This document shows positions 16,844 to 24,276 of a DNA stretch of 64,000 nt, piece after piece. This DNA is from JBHENC01 sp046262295 (GTDB lineage: Bacteria > Acidobacteriota > Blastocatellia > Pyrinomonadales > Pyrinomonadaceae). Each line of letters opens with the position of its first letter. The stretch's first letter is position 1. The position numbers and the translations under genes are program-made. Location: the NCBI GenBank assembly GCA_046262295.1, contig JBHENC010000009.1, forward strand, positions 62,001 to 126,000. Direction: 5' to 3'. The notes beneath the pieces are model-generated. The model saw nothing but the letters and a program-made list of their open reading frames with translations, did not search any database and was not told the DNA's origin.

Positions 16844-17845
16844 TCAGACTATGGCGCGTAAAGATTGCGCGATTAAGGGAATGATGCGGCGGGGCAGCGC
16901 GATGGCTTCTTTGATGTGGCGGGCGTGTGTGAAATGGCCTGCGACGTAGAGGCCGGGAATCTTTGTCTCGAAGGTTTCGGGATCGTAGACGGGGATTTGC
17001 GCGAAGCCGGATTGGACAATCTCGACGCCCAGATCGCGCAACAGCGAGAGGTCTGCGTCCGCGCCGATTAAGATGAACACCACATCGTTTGGGAGCGTCA
17101 GCGTTTCATTCGTGTCCATTTTCAGCTTCACGACGGATTCCGTAATCTCTTCAATCTCCGTGAAGAAGGCGAGTTGCAAACTGCCGCGCTCAAGCTCTGC
17201 TTCAAGCGGCGCGCGCACCCAGGGTTTGATGGCGTTCTTCTTTGGATCGCGGTTTTCCCAATCGGTGCGCCAGATGGCAAGTGTCGTGCGCGCGCCTTCC
17301 TGCGCGAGAAAGAGCGCGGCTTCGGCGGCAGAATTTCCGCCGCCGACGACCATCGCTTCCTTGCGCACGTAAGGATACGCTTCCGTGAAAATGTGTTGAA
17401 CCTTCGGCAACTCTTCGCCGGGCACGTTCAGGCGTCGCGGATACGCCATTGCGCCGACGGCGACGAGCACGCGCGAAGCGTTGTATGTTGTGCGCGTCGT
17501 GTGAACGCGAAAGCCTTCCGGGGCAAGCCGCTTGATGCGCAAGGCCGCTTCCCCCGTGTTGATGCGCAGATTGTTTTGCAGCACGAAGCGCACGTAGTAT
17601 GAAAGCAACTCTTCGCGCGTCGGCTTTTCGCGGCAAGGTTGCAGCGCGCCTTCGCGCAGTTCCAACTCGTTCGGCGTCGAAAAGACCGTCTGTCCGATTG
17701 GATATTGATAAATCGTATCGGCGATCAAGCCTTTTTCGATGACCAGATAATTGAGATTCTCGCGCGCCGCCGCGTCCGCCGCAGAGAGTCCGGCGGGGCC
17801 TGCGCCGATAATTAATAAGTCTAAATGTTCGTCCTGCTGGTTCAT
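16844..17845 (-). CDS. ypdA: YpdA-family FAD-dependent bacillithiol disulfide reductase
   Basis: The product has 333 residues. LLIIGAGPAGLSAADAA near the N-terminus is the FAD-binding GxGxxG and VVGGGNSAAEAALFLA near residue 165 the NAD(P)H-binding one. The C-terminal GLYVAGHFTHARHIKEAI is typical. YpdA lacks the CxxC of thioredoxin reductase, and none is seen here. In Firmicutes YpdA reduces bacillithiol disulfide. The divergent neighbour is bshC, which supports this role. The frame could start at a GTG at 17887; the ATG at 17845 gives the family-typical N-terminus. Confidence 0.88.
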   Translation of the reverse strand: MNQQDEHLDLLIIGAGPAGLSAADAAARENLNYLVIEKGLIADTIYQYPIGQTVFSTPNELELREGALQPCREKPTREELLSYYVRFVLQNNLRINTGEAALRIKRLAPEGFRVHTTRTTYNASRVLVAVGAMAYPRRLNVPGEELPKVQHIFTEAYPYVRKEAMVVGGGNSAAEAALFLAQEGARTTLAIWRTDWENRDPKKNAIKPWVRAPLEAELERGSLQLAFFTEIEEITESVVKLKMDTNETLTLPNDVVFILIGADADLSLLRDLGVEIVQSGFAQIPVYDPETFETKIPGLYVAGHFTHARHIKEAIALPRRIIPLIAQSLRAIV

Positions 17846-18095
17846 TGTCGTTTGAAAAACATCCTCCCATGTTGCCGCATAAAACACAAATCCACGATTG
17901 CGTAAAGAGCACGGAAGAGTTTTCTTCGTGCGCCGTTCATTGCGCGCCGTAGAAATCGCTCGTTATAATGCTTCAACTCGGATTGTAACATCAGGACAGG
18001 CAAACGAAATTTCACGCCCGCGCAAATTTCAGGGCGTGGAATCAATCAAGCGGTAAAGCCGACACTGAGAGAGAACTGACAGGAGCGCTAAGTAA

Positions 18096-19781
18096 GTGAG
18101 CACAACGGAAGCAGCTTGTTTCAGCACGCCGGAAGAAGCGGGGCTGCGCGTCGAAGGCGTGCCGTTCACAGAGCTTCCGCACCAGTCGCGCCTGTTCCTC
18201 GAGTACCTGCGCGACCCGCTCGCCCTGCGCCGCTTTTATCCGTCAGCCGTACACTTTCATCACGAGCTGCAAACGCGCGCGCCGGAAGTCTTGACCGCCC
18301 ATCAAACAGATCGCCGCGCTTTGTGTGATGCGCTCGAAGCGATGAACACAGCTTGGGGCGCGGGCGTGGAGACGATCAACAACATCGCACGCTTACGTGA
18401 AAGCTCTTGCGTCGCGGTTGTTTCCGGCCAGCAGGCGGGACTCTTTACGGGGCCGCTCTACACGATCTATAAGGCGCTCTCGGCGGTCAAGCTCGCAGGC
18501 TGTTTGCAGCAACGCGGCACGGCGGCTGTCCCGGTCTTCTGGATTGCGACGGAGGATCATGATTTCGCGGAAGTTGCGGCCGCCGAATTCATCGGGCGCG
18601 ATTGTCGTCTGGCGACCGTCAATGCCGCACGCGAGATGCACACGGAAGGCGCGCCCGTCGGCACAGTCCTCCTCGATCAATCAATCAACAAAACAGTCGC
18701 GCGACTTTTAGACGTGCTGCCCGAAACGGAATTCACGCCCGATCTGCGCAATCTTTTACACGACGCTTACCAGCCGGGACGCGCTTACGGCGACGCCTTC
18801 GCGCGTATGCTGACGACGCTCGTCGGGCGCTACGGTTTGATTTTGCTCGATCCGCGCGACGCGGAATTGAAACGTCTCGCCGCGCCGCTCTACGACGCCG
18901 CTGCCCGCCGCGCTCCCGAAATCGCCAAGGCAATCGAGGAACGCAGCCGCGAACTCGAAACCGCAGGCTATCATGCGCAGGTGCTCGCCTCGCCCGATTC
19001 GTTTCCGCTTTTTCTACACGACGAAAACGGCGCGCGCCATGCCGTCACGCGCAACGCTGAAGGTCTTTACAAAGCGCGCGGGCTGCGTGATGAATACAGC
19101 GCGGAACAATTGTCAGAATGGGCACAGCGCGAACCCGAACGCTTTAGCCCGAACGTCACCTTGCGCGCCGTCGTGCAGGATTATTTGCTGCCGACGATTG
19201 CTTACTTCGGCGGCGCAGCCGAGATCGCTTACTTCGCGCAAACCTCCGAAGTCTATCGTCTGCTCGAACGCCCCGTGACGCCGATTCTGCCGCGCGCCAG
19301 CCTGACGGTTGTCGAAAGCCGCACGGGGCGCACGCTGCAACGCTACACTTTGAAATTGGCTGATCTGTTCGTCGGCCTCGACAGCATTCTCGCGCGCGTC
19401 GTCGAAGAACATTTAGGAACGGAAACCGCGCAGGTCTTCGACCACACGGAGGAAGCCGTGATGCGCGAATTGAATGAACTATCGGCGCAATTGCAGCTCG
19501 TTGATCCGACGCTCGCGGACGCGCTCGAAACAGGGCGACGCAAAATTACTTACCAGCTCGAAAACTTGCGCACACGCTTTCATCGCGCGCAGTTGGGACG
19601 CGACCGCGCCGCACATCGCCAACTCGAACGCGCCTTCGCCGCTCTCTACCCGAACAAAGCTTTGCAGGAACGCCACATCAACATCACCAGCCTCTACGCG
19701 CGGCACGGCTTCTACGTCATAGACTGGATTTACAATGCCATCAATCTCAGCTCTAACGACCACGAAATCGTGTATCTATAA
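18096..19781 (+). CDS. bshC: Putative cysteine ligase BshC (bacillithiol biosynthesis)
   Basis: The product has 561 residues, near the family length of about 540. Characteristic segments include VVSGQQAGLFTGPLYTIYKA near residues 107-126, VFWIATEDHDFAEV near 148-161, and the C-terminal QERHINITSLYARHGF. BshC is thought to add Cys to GlcN-malate in the last step of bacillithiol synthesis. The start is a GTG with AGGAG 10 bases upstream. bshA and bshB are not in this window. Confidence 0.94.
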   Translation: MSTTEAACFSTPEEAGLRVEGVPFTELPHQSRLFLEYLRDPLALRRFYPSAVHFHHELQTRAPEVLTAHQTDRRALCDALEAMNTAWGAGVETINNIARLRESSCVAVVSGQQAGLFTGPLYTIYKALSAVKLAGCLQQRGTAAVPVFWIATEDHDFAEVAAAEFIGRDCRLATVNAAREMHTEGAPVGTVLLDQSINKTVARLLDVLPETEFTPDLRNLLHDAYQPGRAYGDAFARMLTTLVGRYGLILLDPRDAELKRLAAPLYDAAARRAPEIAKAIEERSRELETAGYHAQVLASPDSFPLFLHDENGARHAVTRNAEGLYKARGLRDEYSAEQLSEWAQREPERFSPNVTLRAVVQDYLLPTIAYFGGAAEIAYFAQTSEVYRLLERPVTPILPRASLTVVESRTGRTLQRYTLKLADLFVGLDSILARVVEEHLGTETAQVFDHTEEAVMRELNELSAQLQLVDPTLADALETGRRKITYQLENLRTRFHRAQLGRDRAAHRQLERAFAALYPNKALQERHINITSLYARHGFYVIDWIYNAINLSSNDHEIVYL

Positions 19782-19821
19782 ATCGTGCCGGATACCGCAT
19801 CCTCATAGAAGCGGGAGCGAT

Positions 19822-20445
19822 ATGAGAAGCGGGAAGTTGGCATCCGTGATCGGCGTGTGTTTGATATTCGGCATGGCCGTATTAAGCGATGCGCCTGCCC
19901 GCAATGTTGTCGCCGGTGAAGGTGTCTGTGCGCAAGATAATGTTGACGAAGTCCCTGACGATATTTCCCGCATTTATATCAGAGACGCGAAAAACGCGCT
20001 CGTGCCATTGCCGTATGAAGATGTCTCAACTTCCATGCCCGTTAGCGTCATGATGCGAAACGGCAGTGCCGGTTACGTTGAATTGAAAGGCGAACAATCG
20101 GAAGCAGTTGTCGCAAACTCCGACCCGCGCTTTTATTTATTCGTTATAGAGAGACTCGATCCGCCGCCTCATTTCTTAGTCGGCTTAACAAGGAAGAAGC
20201 GGGCACGGCGTTTGACTGTGCTTGCAGAGAAGGGGCGCAAAGGATTTACTCCTTTGACGGACGCAACCCTGAAGTTGCAGTATCGCATTCTCTCGCGTGT
20301 GCCGGTGCGTACCCGGACAGGCTTTATTATTTACGCGCTGTATGTGGAAGCGCGTCCGCTTGCTCCTCTCATGGCGGGTGAGTATGCCTTTGTCGGTGAT
20401 AATTTTATCGGCATTACGACATTCCGTGTTGCAAGTGGAGGCTGA
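19822..20445 (+). CDS. Exported hypothetical protein
   Basis: The product has about 207 residues. The first 25 form a signal peptide (RSGKLASVIGVCLIFGMAVL). The mature part is a beta-rich domain of unknown family. The ATG at 19822 has GGAG 6 bases before it; the frame runs further upstream into the end of bshC without a better start. The stop lies 7 bases before the mutL start, so the two are probably co-transcribed. Confidence 0.7.
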   Translation: MRSGKLASVIGVCLIFGMAVLSDAPARNVVAGEGVCAQDNVDEVPDDISRIYIRDAKNALVPLPYEDVSTSMPVSVMMRNGSAGYVELKGEQSEAVVANSDPRFYLFVIERLDPPPHFLVGLTRKKRARRLTVLAEKGRKGFTPLTDATLKLQYRILSRVPVRTRTGFIIYALYVEARPLAPLMAGEYAFVGDNFIGITTFRVASGG

Positions 20446-20452
20446 TAAACGC

Positions 20453-22516
20453 TTGTCCAAAATTCGCGTTCTGACGGATCATCTGGCGAATCAAATAGCG
20501 GCGGGCGAAGTCGTGGAGCGTCCCGCTTCGGTTGCTAAAGAGTTAGTGGAAAACGCGATTGATGCGGGCGCGCGTCGTCTCGGCATAGACGTTGAAGCGG
20601 GCGGGCGCAGGCTGTTGCGCATCACGGATGACGGCGAAGGCATGACGCGCGACGACGCCGTGCTCGCCTTCGAGCGTCATGCGACATCGAAGATTAGCCG
20701 CACCGAAGATTTAGCGCGCATCTCAACATTAGGGTTTCGCGGCGAAGCTCTCGCGTCAATCGCATCGGTGGCGCGCGTCGAACTGATCACCAACACAGAC
20801 GAACGAACTGCCGCGACGCGCGTGCTCATCGAAGGCGGGCGAATGCGCGACGTGAAGGATGCGGCGCATCCGCGCGGCACGACCGTCGGCGTGCGCGACC
20901 TTTTCTTTAATGTTCCGGCGCGGCGAAAATTTTTGCGCTCGGAAGCAACCGAAAGTTTTCATCTTTCCAATCTGGTGACGCATTACGCGCTCGCCCATCC
21001 TGAAATCGCCTTTACCCTGACGAACAACGGGCGCGAAATCTTGCGCGCCGCCGAAGCCGCAGATTTACGCGAACGCGCGTACCAGATTTTCGGTGAAGGC
21101 TTTCTCGAAAATCTGCTGGATGTCGGCGGCGGATACGAGAGAGTAGCGCGCGTGCGCGGTTACGTCTCAGCGCCGCGCGAAAGACGCAGCTCGCGCGATG
21201 CACAGTACATTTTCGTCAACGGGCGGTTTGTGCGCGACCGTCTCATAGGGCGCGCGCTCGCCGAAGGTTATCGCGCGGTGTTGCCGCCGGGAACGTTTCC
21301 TGTGGCGCTGCTATTTCTCGAAGTGCCGCTCGAAGAGGTAGACGTGAATGTCCATCCGGCGAAGACGGAAGTGCGCTTTCGCCGCGCTAGCGCCGTCGCC
21401 GATACTGTCCGCGACGCCGTGCGCCAGACGCTTGCGGGCGCAGGCTACGCGCGCCTCTCAAGCGTAAGCCTTGAAGCTCCAGAGCGCGCGGATGAATCTG
21501 CCGCCGGTCGTGAGCAGAACGAAACCCACACCGGCGCAATCCACAGTGCGCCAATCATAACTCAAGTACTCGAGACGCCCGCGCCTTCTTTCCTTCCTTC
21601 GCGTATGCCAATGCGAGACGAGTTGACGCCGCCAGCGCCCGCTTCGCCGCAACAAAGCCGGATAGCGTTCGGCTCTCCCGCGCCGCCTTCCGTTGACGCT
21701 TTTATGCGCGAAGAAATTTCTTCGACACCGCTTCAGTCCGATAGCTTAATCAGCGATGCGCAAGAGCCTCTCATGGAACGTGAGGCACGCGATTCGGAGA
21801 GTGTGGATGTTGAAGACCTTAACGATAACGCACAGGCGTCTGCCTTAATTGATAGCGTAGCGTCGGGTGTGGCGGGTGCGTTGCCGCCGCTCGCGTCCGC
21901 CGCGAGCCTCGTGCGTGAAGTCTCTTTGAAATCAATCAGCGGCCATATTCGCCCGCTCGGTCAGCTTGCGGAGAGTTTTATTATTGCGACGGACGATGAA
22001 GGCCTGTTGCTGATTGACCAGCATATCGCGCACGAACGGATTCTCTACGACGAGTATTTGGCGCGCGAGAATCAACGCACCGTCGAATCACAACATCTGC
22101 TCGTGCCGGAAACGTTCGATTTGACGCCCGCGCAAACTTCCGTCTTCGATGCGCTCGGCGATGAACTGGAAAAGTATGGCTTTAATCTGATGCGTCTTTC
22201 AGGGCGCACCATCGCGGTCAAGGCCGTGCCCGTTGATTTGCCGCAAGGCGACGCGCGCAATCTGCTGGCGGAAATTCTGGAAACGATGGACGCGAACAAG
22301 CGCCGCAACACGCGCGCTTCTTTGCGCGAGCGCATCACGGCCTCGCTCGCCTGCCACGCCGCCGTTAAAGCGGGAACGACTTTAGCCCCTGAAAAGATGC
22401 GCTGGCTGATTGACCGCCTGCTGACGACTTCTTCACCGACAACCTGCCCGCATGGTCGCCCGGTCGTCCTGCGTCTTGCCACACGCGATATACTACGCGG
22501 TTTTCACAAGTCTTAA
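20453..22516 (+). CDS. mutL: DNA mismatch repair endonuclease MutL
   Basis: The product has about 687 residues. The GHKL ATPase domain shows LANQIAAGEVVERP, ENAIDAGA, DDGEGM and TLGFRGEAL. A long variable linker (about residues 340-490) leads to the C-terminal dimerisation/endonuclease domain with DQHIAHERILYDE, SLACHAAVKAG and CPHGRP, as in latent-endonuclease MutL of bacteria without MutH. The TTG at 20453 is chosen because it gives the canonical short N-terminus and GGAGG lies 11 bases upstream; the frame itself opens much earlier, inside the previous gene. In the endonuclease motif the last Glu of DQHA(x)2E(x)4E is Asp, with a Glu one residue later. Confidence 0.95.
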   Translation: MSKIRVLTDHLANQIAAGEVVERPASVAKELVENAIDAGARRLGIDVEAGGRRLLRITDDGEGMTRDDAVLAFERHATSKISRTEDLARISTLGFRGEALASIASVARVELITNTDERTAATRVLIEGGRMRDVKDAAHPRGTTVGVRDLFFNVPARRKFLRSEATESFHLSNLVTHYALAHPEIAFTLTNNGREILRAAEAADLRERAYQIFGEGFLENLLDVGGGYERVARVRGYVSAPRERRSSRDAQYIFVNGRFVRDRLIGRALAEGYRAVLPPGTFPVALLFLEVPLEEVDVNVHPAKTEVRFRRASAVADTVRDAVRQTLAGAGYARLSSVSLEAPERADESAAGREQNETHTGAIHSAPIITQVLETPAPSFLPSRMPMRDELTPPAPASPQQSRIAFGSPAPPSVDAFMREEISSTPLQSDSLISDAQEPLMEREARDSESVDVEDLNDNAQASALIDSVASGVAGALPPLASAASLVREVSLKSISGHIRPLGQLAESFIIATDDEGLLLIDQHIAHERILYDEYLARENQRTVESQHLLVPETFDLTPAQTSVFDALGDELEKYGFNLMRLSGRTIAVKAVPVDLPQGDARNLLAEILETMDANKRRNTRASLRERITASLACHAAVKAGTTLAPEKMRWLIDRLLTTSSPTTCPHGRPVVLRLATRDILRGFHKS

Positions 22517-22587
22517 AGGGGAGATAGATACGGATTATCGCACGAAAGTTTGAAAACTTCGCCGGATTTCCGAATCTTTATTCCCGC

Positions 22588-23337
22588 TTAAAACTGATCG
22601 AGTGTACGTAGCACGCGCGCCGAATCCGCGAGGTCAGGTAAAAGCGCGTCGGGTTCGTGCGCGAGCAATTCGGCTGCGGAAAAGGAGCGTCCGGTTGAGA
22701 CGGCGACGGCGTGCGCGCCGAAGTGTCTGGCGCAACTGATATCGTTGGGCGTATCGCCGATAACGATGAACTGCGTGGGTTCGAGTGTGCGCTGAAGATA
22801 ACGGCTGATGCGTGCGGCGGCAATGGTGGGCAACTCGCGGCGATCATGCGAATCATCGCCGAATGCACCGGGAAGTTGAAAGAAATTCTCCAGCCCGACG
22901 AGACGCATTTTCAAACGCGCTGCCGGTTCGATGTTGCCCGTGAGCAGTGCATTGCGATAGCGCGGATGATCTTCGATGAGTTGCAAAATCTCGCGTGCGC
23001 CGGGCAGTATTTGAAACAATTCTGCGCCAGCTTCGCCCGCCGTAACGCGCTGCATCTCTCGCATATAAACGTCGCGCAAATCGCGCGCGCGAAGGCGAAT
23101 CTGCTCGTGCGTGAAACCTTCGTCGCGCAACGCTTCGGAGATAATTTGCAAGTCCGTCATGCCGGAGACTTTCATCTCCATTAGCCTGCCCGCCGTGCCG
23201 AACACTTCTTCGAGCACGGGAACCGTATAATCCTTGAAAGCTCCCGTCCGCGCCGAACGCAGCAGTGTGCCGTCAATGTCCCATAACACGATGCGCAATT
23301 CCTCGTCGCGCATCGCTGACAAGTCTTCAACCTTCAT
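22588..23337 (-). CDS. HAD-family phosphatase
   Basis: The product has about 249 residues. The nucleophile motif is LWDIDGTLL near residue 21, then ALLTGN (motif II) near 131 and the Mg-binding VIGDTPNDISCA near 189. The helical cap between motifs I and II makes it similar to phosphoglycolate-phosphatase-like C1-cap HAD enzymes. The substrate cannot be assigned. The ATG at 23337 is preferred over the upstream start at 23367, which adds ten unsupported residues. Confidence 0.85.
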   Translation of the reverse strand: MKVEDLSAMRDEELRIVLWDIDGTLLRSARTGAFKDYTVPVLEEVFGTAGRLMEMKVSGMTDLQIISEALRDEGFTHEQIRLRARDLRDVYMREMQRVTAGEAGAELFQILPGAREILQLIEDHPRYRNALLTGNIEPAARLKMRLVGLENFFQLPGAFGDDSHDRRELPTIAAARISRYLQRTLEPTQFIVIGDTPNDISCARHFGAHAVAVSTGRSFSAAELLAHEPDALLPDLADSARVLRTLDQF

Positions 23338-23844
23338 AATTAGCCTGCCTCTGGAGCCATAAAACATCTGAATGAAAGTGCTAAGCTACTGTAATGGAAC
23401 AACTAAACCGTCGGTACGAATGTTCCAAAATGAATATTTATGTACGCTGTTATCGTCTGCCCTGCATTCCATTCCCGGTGAGAAGTTTCGCTTCAAGGCG
23501 ATGCAACATATCATGAAAATTTTCTTGACAGACTTTGAATCCATGATTATGCTGCGCTTGCTTCACCGAAGTAGCCACTGTTGACGAGCGCGCCCGCTGG
23601 CTCTCTTCAACCCAATTTCAACAACATTAATTGAGATCACTTTTGTGCCGACTTTTCTCGCAATGGCATACCATCAAATAAGCACGAGTGCTTTTCCCCC
23701 TCGTCGTGTGCCTGAGAAGCAGCAGCGTAGCCGGTACGGTTCACCTTTATATGTCGCAGCTAATTCCATGAAATGAAAAATCCCGCCGCTACTTTGCAGG
23801 TAGCAACGGGATTTTCTTGAACAACACAGTCTTTGTCGCAGGAA
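23338..23844. other. Non-coding stretch before the secreted-protein region
   Basis: No convincing gene is seen. A 70-codon frame at 23372-23584 has no Shine-Dalgarno site or family features. Base composition drops to AT-rich here. The only clear element is the terminator-like hairpin at 23777-23815. Confidence 0.4.
23777..23815. terminator. Strong bidirectional terminator-like hairpin
   Basis: AAAATCCCG-CC-GCTAC pairs with GTAGC-AA-CGGGATTTT around a 7-base loop, giving A-rich and T-rich flanks on both strands. It separates the HAD phosphatase side from the secreted-protein region. Confidence 0.7.
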
Positions 23845-23926
23845 GCGCCAAAGATGCATCGCCTAGTCAGCTACGCATCTTAGCGCAAAAGGCGGCATCG
23901 GCTCAACCCTTAATTTGAAGGAGCCG
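23845..23926 (+). promoter_or_regulatory. Structured RNA leader that can sequester a Shine-Dalgarno site
   Basis: Hairpin 1: GCGC-CA-AAGATGC (23845-23857) pairs with GCATCTT-A-GCGC (23875-23886). CGCC (23846-23849) could alternatively pair with GGCG (23891-23894). Hairpin 2: CGGCTC (23899-23904) pairs with GAGCCG (23921-23926), which covers half of the AAGGAG at 23918-23923 that serves the ATG at 23934. The arrangement resembles a translational riboswitch or thermosensor, but it matches no class that I can name. Confidence 0.45.
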
Positions 23927-23933
23927 TTCCCCC

Positions 23934-24197
23934 ATGACGCGCAACATCTGCTCGGATGCGAGCCGACAGGCTCAACCGCACCCTCTTTCTTCCAGTCGAA
24001 GAGACTTTCTCAATCGTGCCGGAACTGCCACCGCTGCTATTGCGGCGAGCGCCGTCACCTTACCGCCACTCTCCTGCTTTGGAGCAAGCTCCGCTCACGC
24101 TGCCAAAAATGAAGCGGCAGGCGAACCCGGCTGTTTTAGCGAGCGATTCGACGGCTTTTCACTCACGAAGTTCGACGGCACAACCATCGTCGTTTGA
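23934..24197 (+). CDS. Small Tat-signal-containing protein
   Basis: The product has 87 residues. Residues about 20-55 form a twin-arginine signal: SSRRDFLNRAGTATAAIAAS, a hydrophobic stretch and an AHA cleavage-like end. Only about 30 residues would remain after cleavage. AAGGAG lies 10 bases before the ATG, inside a hairpin. It precedes the large secreted protein by 79 bases on the same strand. It could be a short exported peptide, or the remnant of a longer Tat substrate. No family is recognised. Confidence 0.55.
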   Translation: MTRNICSDASRQAQPHPLSSSRRDFLNRAGTATAAIAASAVTLPPLSCFGASSAHAAKNEAAGEPGCFSERFDGFSLTKFDGTTIVV

Positions 24198-24276
24198 TGG
24201 CATACGCACGCACCGAACTTATCCCGATAACAAAAAGTAGTTCCCAAACCATCTGCCCAAAAGGAGGGCACACGAG

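Noticed and set aside
23372..23584. 70-codon plus-strand frame
   Set aside because: No Shine-Dalgarno site, no family features, in an AT-rich spacer; chance frame.
23845..23926. Leader considered as a c-di-GMP-I (GEMM) riboswitch
   Set aside because: The conserved GGCAAACC and GGACGCAAAGCC segments are not present; left as unassigned.
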